A DNA stretch of 64,000 bases from Coprococcus sp. (GTDB taxonomy: Bacteria; Bacillota_A; Clostridia; Lachnospirales; Lachnospiraceae): NCBI GenBank assembly GCA_017624085.1, contig JAGANU010000004.1:74693-138692 (forward strand), read 5' to 3'. Made by a program: the position numbers and the translations under genes. The notes under the pieces are model-generated. The model saw only the letters and a program-made list of their open reading frames with translations. It was not told the origin of the DNA and did not search any database. Below are positions 47,588 to 58,774 of this stretch, piece by piece (positions within the stretch are counted from its first letter, which is position 1; the number at the start of each line of letters is the position of its first letter).

Positions 47588-47931
47588 AAGCTTACTTGTT
47601 ATTGGTTTTTTGAATCAAATAACCAACATTTCCCTTTCTTTTGTACCAATAAATATACTACATTTTCATCATCTCCATCCCCAGCCTATACTCTATTGTC
47701 GCACAAAAGCAATAAAGCATGCACCAGCGACATAATTTCTTCATAAACAACATATTCTCATGCATTATGCAGGCAATAGAATTATCAACTATAAAAAACT
47801 ATAAATGAATGCGACAAGACAAAAATACTGGTGTCCAGTTTTGACATATTCATCAAAATGACCACCAATCAAATATACATATCACAAAGCATCATTACAC
47901 CCAAAGACACAAGCACCCTTTTTTTCAAATC
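47588..47931. other. Intergenic region with a spaced inverted repeat
   Basis: No gene seen in 344 bases. TTGTCGCA (47696-47703) and TGCGACAA (47810-47817) are perfect 8-base inverted repeats about 106 bases apart, perhaps the ends of a decayed small element. Confidence 0.35.
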
Positions 47932-48825
47932 CTATTCTCCGCTACACCGCTTATTTGTCCGCATATTACATATAACAAGGGCCACAATAACAAGCACCAT
48001 TCCTATCACACCCTGAACTGTCATCTTCTCGTCAAATACCACAACGCCAATAACCGAAGCTGTCACAGGCTCTATGGATGCAATTATTGATGCCTGCCCA
48101 TTTTCCACATGGGAAAGTCCCAGAGTATACAGGATATACGGAGCCACTGTACACACTATTCCAAGGGCAACAGACAACGCAACCAACCTTGCATCCATAC
48201 ATGCTACCCCTATCACCCTGTGAACATCTGTAAAAAATATCGTTGCAAGAGCTGATACGATAAAGGTATAGCAGGTGATGGTGAAGGTATTGTAGCCCCT
48301 CTCCAGAGCATACCTGCTGAATATGGAGTAAAGTGCATATCCAAGACCCGCCCCAAGTCCGTACAAAACTCCTTTTGCATTTATAACTCCATCTCCGCCA
48401 AGCACACCGGTTACAAGGACGCATCCCGCAAATGTCATTACAAGGCTTATAGCCTTTTTTACCGAAAACCTTTCTCTAAAAAGGAAGTAAGACAGAACCA
48501 TGACTATTGCCGGTGCAGTATAGAGAAGCACTGCTGCCACAGACAGGGAGGCCACTGTCATGCACTTGAAATAACAGTAATTAAAAAATGTTATACTTGC
48601 GATTCCTGTTCCAAGAAAGCACCATATGTCCTTAAGCTTTATAATAAGCTTCTTCCTGTCATATATAAGGAGGAACAAAATCATTACCGCAGCAGTGACA
48701 ACCGCCCGCAAGAATACAATATCCATGGATGTAAGTCCAACGCCTCCCAGGGTTCTTACAAACAGTCCCATACATCCCCAGAGTATTCCTGACATAAGTA
48801 TTGACAATATAGCGTATTTTTTCAT
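47932..48825 (-). CDS. EamA/DMT-family transporter
   Basis: 297 residues from the ATG at 48823-48825, preferred to one six codons upstream because AGAGGAAAC precedes it. Ten membrane helices in two EamA repeats: the first opens ILSILMSGILWGCMGLFVR, the second GVLYGLGAGLGYALYSIFSRYA near residue 150. The protein ends in a short polar tail. Members export amino acids or other metabolites; the substrate cannot be told. It lies downstream of the pdxY-like gene but is separated from it by a strong terminator. Confidence 0.88.
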   Translation of the reverse strand: MKKYAILSILMSGILWGCMGLFVRTLGGVGLTSMDIVFLRAVVTAAVMILFLLIYDRKKLIIKLKDIWCFLGTGIASITFFNYCYFKCMTVASLSVAAVLLYTAPAIVMVLSYFLFRERFSVKKAISLVMTFAGCVLVTGVLGGDGVINAKGVLYGLGAGLGYALYSIFSRYALERGYNTFTITCYTFIVSALATIFFTDVHRVIGVACMDARLVALSVALGIVCTVAPYILYTLGLSHVENGQASIIASIEPVTASVIGVVVFDEKMTVQGVIGMVLVIVALVICNMRTNKRCSGE

Positions 48826-48887
48826 ATTGTTTCCTCTTTTCATTCGTTTACATAAATACTAGCATTTCTACATTTGACATATTTCTC

Positions 48888-48920
48888 GAAAAAAGGGAGT
48901 ACAAAAAAACTTGTACTCCC
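48888..48920 (-). terminator. Terminator after the pyridoxamine kinase gene
   Basis: Perfect 10-base stem GGGAGTACAA (48895-48904) / TTGTACTCCC (48911-48920). On the minus strand six T residues follow. Confidence 0.85.
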
Positions 48921-48947
48921 TTGTACCTATCACAGCTTACTATGCTT

Positions 48948-49793
48948 CTATTTGTTAAGCTCCCTGACAAGCATTGGCAGAGCCTGTTCAAACTTAACAC
49001 CATACCAATGGTCATCATCATCTATCGTTTTCTTTATGCTGCTTACTACAAAATCAGCTGCAAGACTTGCTGCCTCAAGGTCATTCTTTCCCTGCATTAC
49101 TGCTCCGGTAAATGCTGAAGCATAACAGTCACCTGTACCGTGTGAGCTCTTTGGCACCTTCTCTGTGAAATAATACTGAAGCTCATCATTTACACAATCA
49201 TATACAGCTACGCCTATCTTACCCGGCTCATAGCTTATGCCCTTGAGCACAGCCTTCTTAGCTCCAAGCTTTTTAAGTCCCTGTAAGAGTGACATAATAT
49301 ATGCCTCATCATGACCTTCAGCCTTATACTCTATACCGGTCATAAAGGCGGCCTCTGTTATATTCGGAAGAACAACATCGGCCTTGCCGCACAGCTTCGC
49401 CATATTCTTAACGAACTCATCGTTAAAGCCATAATAAAGATTTCCATTGTCAGCCATAGCAGGGTCAATTATCTTTAATGCCCCTTCAACAAGAACATTA
49501 TCAATAAGCTCTGACACATAATCGATCTGTGTAATGCTTCCAAGATATCCTGTATATATACAATCAAACTTCTGCTCTGATTTTACCCAATGCTCCATAA
49601 TCTTTGGAATATCATCTGTCAGATCGGTAAATGTATAGCCTGTAAATCCGCCTGTATGTGTTGAAAGCACCGCCGAAGGAAGTATTACCGTCTCCACACC
49701 ACATGCTGAGATAATTGGAAGTGCAACTGTAAGCGAGCACTGTCCCAAACATGATATATCCTGAATTGTTAACACTCTTTTATTCTTTACCAT
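48948..49793 (-). CDS. Pyridoxal/pyridoxamine kinase (PdxK/PdxY family)
   Basis: 281 residues from the ATG at 49791-49793 (GGAGG 11 bases before); an ATG six codons upstream overlaps that site. Ribokinase-fold enzyme: RVLTIQDISCLGQCSLTVALPII at the N-terminus (Gln/Asp/Ser contacts of the family), SVLSTHTGGFTG-type loop (seen as AVLSTHTGGFTG near 47), VLPNITEAAFMTG near 145, and the catalytic GTGDCYASAF near 220. It phosphorylates vitamin B6 vitamers to feed PLP synthesis. Last gene of the probable cdaA-cdaR-sir2-GH1 run. Confidence 0.85.
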   Translation of the reverse strand: MVKNKRVLTIQDISCLGQCSLTVALPIISACGVETVILPSAVLSTHTGGFTGYTFTDLTDDIPKIMEHWVKSEQKFDCIYTGYLGSITQIDYVSELIDNVLVEGALKIIDPAMADNGNLYYGFNDEFVKNMAKLCGKADVVLPNITEAAFMTGIEYKAEGHDEAYIMSLLQGLKKLGAKKAVLKGISYEPGKIGVAVYDCVNDELQYYFTEKVPKSSHGTGDCYASAFTGAVMQGKNDLEAASLAADFVVSSIKKTIDDDDHWYGVKFEQALPMLVRELNK

Positions 49794-49845
49794 TTTTGCT
49801 TTATCCTCCATTTTAGCTTGAAATTGTTATGTAGACATATGGATG

Positions 49846-51306
<1,461 letters not shown>

Positions 51307-51340
51307 TTACCAGTGAATTATTTTTTGTAACGTATTTTTT

Positions 51341-52063
51341 CTAAAGTGCTCCAAACACATCTCCTATTTTGTCACAAATAAGCAAATCCGCGTTTTTATC
51401 CGTCGTTGTCTGAGACATATTGACAACGACAAGCTTCCTGCCTCTGAAATACCTTATAAGTCCTGCTGCCGGATATACAACAAGGGAGGTTCCTCCAATA
51501 ATCAGTGTATCCGCAGAGGATATATAATCCAGGGCCTTTGTCATATTGTTGTCATCAAGGGCTTCCTCATATAAAACTACATCCGGCTTTATGATGCTTC
51601 CACATTTTTCACATCTGGGAACTCCCTGGGAATTTACCACATAATCTAAATCATAGAACTGTCCACATCCTTCGCAGTAATTTCTATGTATGGAACCATG
51701 CAGCTCTATAACATTTTTGCTTCCCGCCATCTGATGAAGTCCGTCAATATTCTGGGTAATAACTGCCTTCAGCTTTCCCTGCTGCTCCAGCTGGGCCAGC
51801 TTCATGTGAGCTTTATTCGGCTTTGCTGAGGAGAATATCATCTTATCCTTATAAAATCTGAAAAACTCCTCAGGATTTCTCCTATAAAAGCTATGACTGA
51901 TAATGGTCTCCGGCGGATACTTGTATTTCTGATGATATAGTCCATCCACACTTCTGAAATCAGGGATTCCGCTTTCAGTAGATACTCCTGCGCCGCCAAA
52001 GAAAACAATATTGTCTGATTCACTTATGATTCTTCTAAGCTCACTTACCTTTTCCTGATCCAT
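51341..52063 (-). CDS. Sir2-family NAD-dependent protein deacylase
   Basis: A 240-residue sirtuin. NAD site FFGGAGVSTESGIPDFRS (residues 21-38), TQNIDGLHQMAG (near 104) and the catalytic His in IELHGSIHRNYC (near 120). Two CxxC zinc pairs (CEGC, CEKC) are present, then the C-terminal GTSLVVYPAAG and VVNMSQT. Class U/III-like bacterial type. It follows cdaR by 26 bases and precedes the glucosidase by 46, all on one strand. Targets are unknown. Confidence 0.95.
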   Translation of the reverse strand: MDQEKVSELRRIISESDNIVFFGGAGVSTESGIPDFRSVDGLYHQKYKYPPETIISHSFYRRNPEEFFRFYKDKMIFSSAKPNKAHMKLAQLEQQGKLKAVITQNIDGLHQMAGSKNVIELHGSIHRNYCEGCGQFYDLDYVVNSQGVPRCEKCGSIIKPDVVLYEEALDDNNMTKALDYISSADTLIIGGTSLVVYPAAGLIRYFRGRKLVVVNMSQTTTDKNADLLICDKIGDVFGAL

Positions 52064-52089
52064 AATAACCTCTTTTCAGTATACACATA

Positions 52090-53355
52090 CTATTCCTTCT
52101 CTGTAACATTTACAATAACAGTGCATTCATTTGTGACTGTATAATCCTTGCCGTCTGCCACAGAAAGAACCACCGTGTTCTCCCCTAAGTACAACTTTGA
52201 TGCATCGATTACAAGGGCAAGCTTCTTAGCTGTAATCTTGGAAACTGCACTTGAAATTCCGCTTATTGCAATATTACTTTCATCGCCGATAATAATTTCA
52301 TAATCATACTCGTCCTGCTTGTTGTTGATTGTAATATCCCCCGGCGTTAATGCTATACTTCTGGTAACATTCTTCTCTATTGTTATCTTTACATTGATAT
52401 ACATGCTGTCCTTTGTAACAACAACGCCCTCCGGCAAGTACTTTGATACATCGATAGTCGTCTCCACATCCGACGTACATCCGCTTACATCAATATCATT
52501 TATGGATACTCTTGATATATCCCTGATAATTGCAAGATCACCGCCTATATCAATTGTTTCAGGAACGTATGTTATTCCTGATACCGAATAGCCCTCTGCA
52601 GGACTACCTACAGTTGATATACTTATTGGGATGTTCTTTGTCTTATAGATCGGAACTGTAACTGCTATTGTCTCAGCATCATAGGTAAGCGTTTTGTCCG
52701 ACACATGCTCTCCCTCAACTGTCACAAATTCAGGAACGCAGTTTGTCATAATATCATCCTTTGCACCGCTTACGTCAACAACTACCTCCGCTCTGTCAAT
52801 GCTTGACACAACGCTTGCCGCACCCTTAATCGTGATAAGGTTTGGCGCTGCCACACTGTTTCCTATTGTGTAGCCTTTTTCTACCTCACCCTTTGTAACT
52901 ACTGAGACTGATACTGACGCTGTCTTTTCCGTCTCCAGCTCCACCAGCATTACATTGTTCATGACTGTGATGCTGACCTTTTTTGCTATATTGCTGCTGT
53001 TTGCTGTTACTGTAATTGGCACAGCATTTGTAATTGATATCTTTGCCATGTCGGCAACCGCTTTGAAATCAGAAGCATCCAGATCACTGATCAATGACTT
53101 TCTTCCCTTTACAACGATATCCACCGTATCTCCTGAAGTTATTGTATAGAGCTGACTCTTACTTGTTAATGCATCCGTGTTTATCAGACTAACCGGAATA
53201 CTGCTGATTGTCTTCGTCACAGCTGAGTCATCAATATTAAGCACTATGAGCCATACTAAAAAGCCAAGTGCAACCGAAATCAGCTTTAAGCCTATGTTGC
53301 TAAATATTTTATTTTTCTTTTTTATCGGAGCTTCGTCCTTATTGTTATTCTTCAT
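52090..53355 (-). CDS. cdaR: CdaR-like YbbR-domain protein
   Basis: 421 residues: a basic cytoplasmic N-terminus, one membrane helix (KLISVALGFLVWLIVLNI, near 25-42), then an outside part made of about four YbbR repeats (recurring VDVSG/VTIDVS-type strands, for example SIDRAEVVVDVSG near 183 and VSINDIDVSGC near 283). CdaR binds and modulates the diadenylate cyclase CdaA. It overlaps cdaA by 11 bases; the usual third partner glmM is not next in line here, the following gene being a sirtuin. Confidence 0.9.
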   Translation of the reverse strand: MKNNNKDEAPIKKKNKIFSNIGLKLISVALGFLVWLIVLNIDDSAVTKTISSIPVSLINTDALTSKSQLYTITSGDTVDIVVKGRKSLISDLDASDFKAVADMAKISITNAVPITVTANSSNIAKKVSITVMNNVMLVELETEKTASVSVSVVTKGEVEKGYTIGNSVAAPNLITIKGAASVVSSIDRAEVVVDVSGAKDDIMTNCVPEFVTVEGEHVSDKTLTYDAETIAVTVPIYKTKNIPISISTVGSPAEGYSVSGITYVPETIDIGGDLAIIRDISRVSINDIDVSGCTSDVETTIDVSKYLPEGVVVTKDSMYINVKITIEKNVTRSIALTPGDITINNKQDEYDYEIIIGDESNIAISGISSAVSKITAKKLALVIDASKLYLGENTVVLSVADGKDYTVTNECTVIVNVTEKE

Positions 53356-54271
53356 CTGCCTCAGCCTCCTTTCTGGAAGCCTTATCCTTGTTCTCTACAA
53401 CAAGTCTTTTTCTTCTCTTTTTTGATGGGTGGACATTTGATTTCCTGTATACTCTTCTACCATTATAATCCTTGCACAGTGTCTGTAATTGCTTTCTGAC
53501 ACCTTCGCTGTCAAGATTTCTAAAGAGCTCACCACCCATGGCGATGGATATTGCTCCTGTTTCCTCCGAAACAATAAGTGTCATACTGTCTGACACCTCG
53601 CTGATACCAATTCCCGCTCTATGTCTTGTTCCAAGCTCTTTGTTAATTGAATCATTTGCTGACAAAGGAAGATAGCAGGTCGCTGATACAACTCTGTTCT
53701 TTCTTATGATTACTGCACCATCGTGGAGAGGAGTATTGTGCTCAAATATATTAAGAAGGAGCTGATTTGTCACAACAGCGTCAATTGGAATACCTGTTGC
53801 AATATATTCTCCCAGTGCCACCTGATTCTCAATTACAACTAGTGCACCTGTCCTATTTGCAGACAAGGTCTGCATCGTCTTCACAAGCTCATATATAGTC
53901 TTTTCAGAGATCACTCCATCATCCTCATTGTCTCTCATTATATAGTTTATAATTTTATTTCTTCCAAGCTGCTCAAGACCTCTTCTGAACTCAGGCTGAA
54001 ACAGGATTACCACTGCAATAATACCAACACTAAAGGCGTTCTTTAGCAAAAACAATATGGTATTAAACTGGAATACTGCAGCTATTGCTGTAAAGACAGC
54101 TATTGCTGCGATTCCCTTAAGCAGAGTCCATGCCCTGCTGTTCTTAAACCAAAGCATTATGTTATAGATAAAGAACGACAAAATGAGTATTTCAATAATG
54201 TCAACAACACCAGGCACTGTAATATAGAACCAATCAAAATACATGGATAGAAATGTTGATATCTTCTCCAT
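53345..54271 (-). CDS. cdaA: Membrane diadenylate cyclase CdaA
   Basis: 308 residues from the ATG at 54269-54271 (GGGAGG just upstream; the longer frame has no site). Three membrane helices (about 13-36, 42-60 and 66-85) precede the DAC domain. The catalytic motifs are HDGAVII and GTRHRAGIG (near 205 and 235). Makes cyclic di-AMP from two ATP, controlling potassium and osmotic balance and cell-wall homeostasis. A basic C-terminal tail (KKRRKRLVVENK) is a longer extension than usual. First gene of the cdaA-cdaR-sir2 run. Confidence 0.96.
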   Translation of the reverse strand: MEKISTFLSMYFDWFYITVPGVVDIIEILILSFFIYNIMLWFKNSRAWTLLKGIAAIAVFTAIAAVFQFNTILFLLKNAFSVGIIAVVILFQPEFRRGLEQLGRNKIINYIMRDNEDDGVISEKTIYELVKTMQTLSANRTGALVVIENQVALGEYIATGIPIDAVVTNQLLLNIFEHNTPLHDGAVIIRKNRVVSATCYLPLSANDSINKELGTRHRAGIGISEVSDSMTLIVSEETGAISIAMGGELFRNLDSEGVRKQLQTLCKDYNGRRVYRKSNVHPSKKRRKRLVVENKDKASRKEAEADEE

Positions 54272-54350
54272 CTTATCCTCCCTTCTTATGCAAATAAACG
54301 AACAATACACATATATTTTACCCGAATTTATTCACTCTATATAGATTAAT

Positions 54351-54375
54351 ATGACCTGACATAATGTCAGGTCAT
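54351..54375 (-). terminator. Hairpin after the 335-residue membrane protein gene
   Basis: Perfect 11-base arms ATGACCTGACA and TGTCAGGTCAT with loop TAA, 20 bases past the stop codon. No U-run follows on the minus strand, so its terminator function is uncertain. Confidence 0.4.
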
Positions 54376-54397
54376 AGCTTCTCCACAATATCAATAA

Positions 54398-55405
54398 TTA
54401 TCTTGTCACTCCGGAAATTGTATCGTCTGATTTAGGCTGTGAATTTCCTGAGGATGATGTTCCCGGCTTTTTGGCAGGCTTTGATGATGAAGACTTCTTT
54501 ACCTTCTTTCCACTATCATCTGACAATACCTTTGGCACTGCCTTTACATAGTAATAGTACTCATCATCCTCAAACTGTGTGCTGACAACACTGGCGTAAT
54601 CAACAACCGTTTTGAAGAACTGAACAACTATGGCTGCAAAGATTGCAAGTATGCATCCAAGAAGCGCTCCTGCAAGAGAGATTTCAACGTCGATTGACAT
54701 TGTCCCAATAAGAAACAGTATAATCTCTACAATTCCTCCTGCTATAATTCCCACATACCATGAATATGCAAATGACATTCTATAAATAATGTATGTAATA
54801 ACAATGACAACCGCAAACACAACAATTGTGAGAAGCAGCGTCTTGTCCTGAATAAGATTCTGGAACATAAACTTATATCCCTCAATAAGCTGCTCTGCAG
54901 GTGTTGTACCTGCAAGTTCAAGGTAATCTGCTGTATATTTCATAAAATAATAAAATATACATCCAAAGGCTGCAGGTATCATACCTACAAAGCCCAGAAG
55001 CATTCCTGCAAGAAGAGGAACGAAAAACTGGAACTTAATTATGTAGAAAAATGGCATGAACATTATTACCCATGATGCCTTCGGGAAAAATCTTATGTAA
55101 ACACAGTACATAATAACAAAGATTATAACGAATGATATCCCCAACTCTAAGTTTGCACTTGCTATCTGTGCACATGCGAACAATCCTCCGATTGCAAGTG
55201 TAAATGCATCTGGCAAAAAGGCACATACAAATGCTGCTGCCACAATAATCATAGTGCTGCTTATTGTGCTGTTGTATCCTGTGAGGCTCTTTATTGATCC
55301 AAACATCACCAGTGCAAGTATAAACTTACAAAGGGGTGACACAAATTTATCATACTTACTGCAGAAATTTTTTACTATGTCTCTAAAGCTTAAAAGTGTA
55401 GACAT
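54398..55405 (-). CDS. Multi-pass membrane protein of unknown function
   Basis: 335 residues with about eight or nine hydrophobic segments between residues 20 and 265, including repeated YNST- and FF-rich loops, followed by a cytoplasmic tail. The last 60 residues are low-complexity Ser/Lys/Pro (KKVKKSSSSKPAKKPGTSSS). No family recognised. It begins 2 bases after the stop of the small membrane protein gene (ATG at 55403-55405), so the two are one unit. Possible roles in envelope processes are guesswork. Confidence 0.6.
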   Translation of the reverse strand: MSTLLSFRDIVKNFCSKYDKFVSPLCKFILALVMFGSIKSLTGYNSTISSTMIIVAAAFVCAFLPDAFTLAIGGLFACAQIASANLELGISFVIIFVIMYCVYIRFFPKASWVIMFMPFFYIIKFQFFVPLLAGMLLGFVGMIPAAFGCIFYYFMKYTADYLELAGTTPAEQLIEGYKFMFQNLIQDKTLLLTIVVFAVVIVITYIIYRMSFAYSWYVGIIAGGIVEIILFLIGTMSIDVEISLAGALLGCILAIFAAIVVQFFKTVVDYASVVSTQFEDDEYYYYVKAVPKVLSDDSGKKVKKSSSSKPAKKPGTSSSGNSQPKSDDTISGVTR

Positions 55406-55407
55406 GA

Positions 55408-55839
55408 CTATCTAGCCCTCCTCTTTTTCTTACCGGAGCCCTTAGGGCCCTCCTCATTCTCATAAAACTCAATCAGCTTCTTAAGGTTCTGATTGTATTT
55501 AATGAGCTTTGGCTTAGCCTTTAAGTATCTGTATGTGTAAAGCACCCACGCAAACATTGCAAAGCCTAAACAGATTACAGCATACGCTCCAATAAGCTGA
55601 AGAGCAATCTTCATATAGTCCATCTCCGTAAGCTGTTCAACCAATTCTGCCAAATTGTAATATATGTACGAAGCAGCAACAACAATAAACAACACTGTTG
55701 AAGAGACAATTGTTTTCAAACAGTTTAATTTTACATAGTCACTTTGAAAATATTTGCCTTTATCAAGATCCTCACGACCTATAGACTCCTTGTACATGGC
55801 GATTTTAGTCATAAGTATGACTTTCTCTTCATTAACCAT
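55408..55839 (-). CDS. Small membrane protein of unknown function
   Basis: 143 residues from the ATG at 55837-55839, chosen for the AAGGAGAATAC site. Two membrane helices (VSSTVLFIVVAASYIYYNL near 47-65 and IALQLIGAYAVICLGFAMFAW near 78-98) and a basic, Gly-rich C-terminus (GPKGSGKKKRRAR). Immediately followed by the larger membrane protein gene. No family recognised. Confidence 0.6.
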   Translation of the reverse strand: MVNEEKVILMTKIAMYKESIGREDLDKGKYFQSDYVKLNCLKTIVSSTVLFIVVAASYIYYNLAELVEQLTEMDYMKIALQLIGAYAVICLGFAMFAWVLYTYRYLKAKPKLIKYNQNLKKLIEFYENEEGPKGSGKKKRRAR

Positions 55840-56038
55840 TGTATTCTCCTTAATTGCGATCAAATGATTGACCTAAACTAGCAGTATTATAGCCTATCGA
55901 CTAGTAATTCGCAAGTTTTATATTGATGATTTAATTACTATTAATGTACATATCAGACACAATACCCGGCACACATTTAAAGCCCTCCATGTCAATTATC
56001 ATCCATTTTGCAGATACAAAAAATGTGTGGAAAGCTCC

Positions 56039-56743
56039 TTACCAGGTCTGTCCATCATAATATTCAAAGCCTGATTTATAGGCCTCGTATGTGTCAAGAT
56101 TGGAATTTCTCTCCTGCATACCTTCATCCTGAATATCCTGCAGCTGCTGCTTTGTATCCTTATCCTTGCCGCTTGACTGTTCCTTCTGATCCTGTCCGCT
56201 CTGAGGCTGATTCTGATCAGGGTCACCATCCTGACCATTCTGGTTTTCCTTCTGCTGCTCCAGCTTCTTTTGGAAATCGTCTATCTCATTCCACAGGGTC
56301 TGGGCATCCTCATTATGTCCACTTACCCTGTCCTCACATGCACACTCATTTTGGGTGAGTACAGCCTTGGCCTCCTTAAGTCTTTCAATTATACCGTCAA
56401 TATTGTCCTTTGTGATGCTTTTTTCGTCAATAGGTGTAACCATGGACAAAGCAAGATTTATACGTGTGCTGCAATCCTTTTCGTCCTTCAGCTGTCTTTC
56501 AAGTGCTTTTTTGTACTCTTCCTCCGCCCCTTTATAATCACCTTTTTTATAATATACATTGCCTTTATTGTAATGATACACATAGGGCTCGGCAAATCCA
56601 AGAACCGAATTTATGCTGTTTGTTTTGTATATTTCGTTTTTATAATTCTTTATAGTTTTCTCATTTACCGCATAGTTAACAAACAACCAGGTAAAGCACA
56701 GGGCGCTGATGATTCCTGTTATTAAAGCTATTTTTTTTATCAT
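56039..56743 (-). CDS. BatC-like TPR protein
   Basis: 234 residues: one N-terminal membrane helix (about 4-24), one clear TPR unit with a second partly seen (YVYHYNKGNVYYKKGDYKGA and AEEEYKKALERQ near 54-87), and a low-complexity Gln/Glu/Asp/Asn-rich tail. In vWA/MoxR operons of other bacteria the last gene is often such a TPR protein (BatC). The ATG overlaps the preceding vWA stop (ATGA). It may hold partner proteins at the membrane; activity unknown. Confidence 0.75.
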   Translation of the reverse strand: MIKKIALITGIISALCFTWLFVNYAVNEKTIKNYKNEIYKTNSINSVLGFAEPYVYHYNKGNVYYKKGDYKGAEEEYKKALERQLKDEKDCSTRINLALSMVTPIDEKSITKDNIDGIIERLKEAKAVLTQNECACEDRVSGHNEDAQTLWNEIDDFQKKLEQQKENQNGQDGDPDQNQPQSGQDQKEQSSGKDKDTKQQLQDIQDEGMQERNSNLDTYEAYKSGFEYYDGQTW

Positions 56744-57720
56744 TTCTCATCCCTTCTTTTCCCGATCCTGTTTCCTCTTATCACCTTTGAAGCAACATAG
56801 AATTCATACATCATCAATGCAACAAAAAGACCGGCAAATATATAGTATATATCCACATAGCCCTTTATAGTCTCAACATCTCCTTCTGCCTCTCTTCCTT
56901 CAATAATGTCTGAAAGCACATTGTCAATATTTCCGCCGGAATTCATATTAACATACTCAATTCCCAAATCCTCTGCAATCTTCTTCAGATTTCCCTCGTC
57001 AATCTTTGATACGGCTTCCTCAAATGGATAGTTTGACATATCAATTACCGGCTCTCTCTGTCCTTCTATAGGATCGATTTTATGCATTTTTCCGCCTGCT
57101 GATGAGCCGTACCCAAGAACAGCACCGCCATCTACATATTCCTTAAGCTTGGAGAAGGATCTCAGCCTGTCATCGTTTGTAATTTCTCCATCGCTTATAT
57201 AAAAAACTGCTACATATCCATCCCCTTTATCCTTTGCCCTCTTTAGCGTCTGCTCCATCTTTTCGTAGCTGATATTCATGGAGCTTCCATGTGCATAGAG
57301 AGCATCTATGACCGTTATTGTATTAATCACACTTAATGTAAAATCTGCGTTATCTGTATACGGGAGAATAACATTTGCGTTGTTATTGAAGGTCTCCACT
57401 GCAAATTTCGCACCATTTAGCTTATCAATGATATATGCACAGTCCTTTTTTACACCTACAAGTCTCTCGGTGTTACCATTGTAGTCCTCGGCAACCATAC
57501 TTACTGTATTATCAATGACAAACAGAGCATATACATTCAGCTTCTGCTCCTTTGTCTCCACATCTCCACCCGGAACCATAATTCTCAGGTTTATGAGAAA
57601 AATGAGCAAAACGGCCACAATCTGTCTTATATATGCAGACAATTTTTTTCTTCGTATGCATAGCATTCCCACACTCAATATGATCATAAGCCATATAGGT
57701 ATTATTGGATTTATCTTCAT
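56740..57720 (-). CDS. vWA-domain membrane protein (BatA/BatB-like)
   Basis: 326 residues: two short N-terminal membrane helices (6-20 and 30-50), a vWA domain from about 65, and a C-terminal membrane helix (IYYIFAGLFVALMMYEFYVAS near 290). The metal-site motif DxSxS reads DNTVS, so the first Ser is Thr; the later Thr and Asp positions look plausible (ISDGEITND near 175). Part of the MoxR operon. Ribosome site AGAGGAAAC. Confidence 0.82.
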   Translation of the reverse strand: MKINPIIPIWLMIILSVGMLCIRRKKLSAYIRQIVAVLLIFLINLRIMVPGGDVETKEQKLNVYALFVIDNTVSMVAEDYNGNTERLVGVKKDCAYIIDKLNGAKFAVETFNNNANVILPYTDNADFTLSVINTITVIDALYAHGSSMNISYEKMEQTLKRAKDKGDGYVAVFYISDGEITNDDRLRSFSKLKEYVDGGAVLGYGSSAGGKMHKIDPIEGQREPVIDMSNYPFEEAVSKIDEGNLKKIAEDLGIEYVNMNSGGNIDNVLSDIIEGREAEGDVETIKGYVDIYYIFAGLFVALMMYEFYVASKVIRGNRIGKRRDEK

Positions 57721-57736
57721 ATTACCGTTTCCTCTC

Positions 57737-58774
57737 CTACATATTAAGTATCCTTGTCACCCCGAGCATAACTCCAAAGGTTATGAGCATGAGTATAAAT
57801 GGTACCTCTATTTTTGGAATTTCCTTCGAAATTGTCTTTACATTAACAAGACTCTTACTCATTGAGTTTATTGAATCTACAATATGAGAAAATGAGCCTG
57901 ATTCCTCCTCAAGAAAAAACTTTCCACCTGTTTTTTCAACAGCATTTTTCATGTTCTTCTTGTTCGTTGCAGTCATTTCCTTTGTGCCTATTCCATATAC
58001 TGTAACATCATTTCTCACACATATATCAGCGGCTTCATCAAGCGTGACAATAGGCTCGCCCTGAATATCATTGTCTGTAGAAAATATAATGACCTTTGTT
58101 CGCTCCTTATCATCCTGATTCTCAGAGAAATCAAATGCCGCAGCAGCAAGTCCGTCACCTATAAGTGAGCTTCCTCTCTCCTGATTACCTACCAGAGTTC
58201 CTGAAGAAATATATGCATCATAATAAAGCCAGTCTGCTGTATCTGTTGTCCAGTACTCCACACTTGACGCATTTCTCATCTTAAGACTCTTTGCAATAAT
58301 ATCAAGCTGCTCCTTAATGTACACATAATCATCTGTGAGGGGAGACAGTACAACAGGACTTGTATTAAAAAGCACGATACCAAATCTTTCTCCCTGAAGC
58401 TCATCCACTGTGCTCTTCAGCTTCTCTAGAAGATTTTCATTCAGATAGTCAACAGATGTCGAAATATCAATGCACAAAATGATATCTCTGCAATATTTCT
58501 CATCCTGAATTCTTTCCGTTTCATAAGGCTTTGAAATCAACAGAAATCCGAAAAAGACAACAATTATAAATGATGCCGCAAGCACACCAAGCAGCAGCCT
58601 GTATGTAAATACACGCTGGTTAAAGTAGTCGCTTTTTTCTATTCTGGAAAGACCCACAACCTTCTTGCCCTCTTTATAGTCCTCCGTTTTCTTATGCTTT
58701 ACAAATAACAGAGCTCCCATAACAATAGCAGCTATTATTCCCGCTATCAGGGCGAACTTATATTTTATCTCCAT
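57737..58774 (-). CDS. vWA-domain membrane protein (BatA-like)
   Basis: 345 residues: membrane helices near 6-24 and 58-80, then a vWA domain with a full MIDAS start DISTSVDYL (near 100) and later STDNDIQGE; a C-terminal hydrophobic segment (FILMLITFGVMLGVTRIL). It starts inside the preceding gene (ATGGAGATAA overlap at 58765-58774). Bat-like vWA proteins are membrane partners of MoxR ATPases. Confidence 0.85.
   Translation of the reverse strand: MEIKYKFALIAGIIAAIVMGALLFVKHKKTEDYKEGKKVVGLSRIEKSDYFNQRVFTYRLLLGVLAASFIIVVFFGFLLISKPYETERIQDEKYCRDIILCIDISTSVDYLNENLLEKLKSTVDELQGERFGIVLFNTSPVVLSPLTDDYVYIKEQLDIIAKSLKMRNASSVEYWTTDTADWLYYDAYISSGTLVGNQERGSSLIGDGLAAAAFDFSENQDDKERTKVIIFSTDNDIQGEPIVTLDEAADICVRNDVTVYGIGTKEMTATNKKNMKNAVEKTGGKFFLEEESGSFSHIVDSINSMSKSLVNVKTISKEIPKIEVPFILMLITFGVMLGVTRILNM

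Noticed and set aside
54351..54375. Calling the perfect hairpin a definite intrinsic terminator
   Set aside because: No U-run on the strand that matters; kept only as a low-confidence hairpin.
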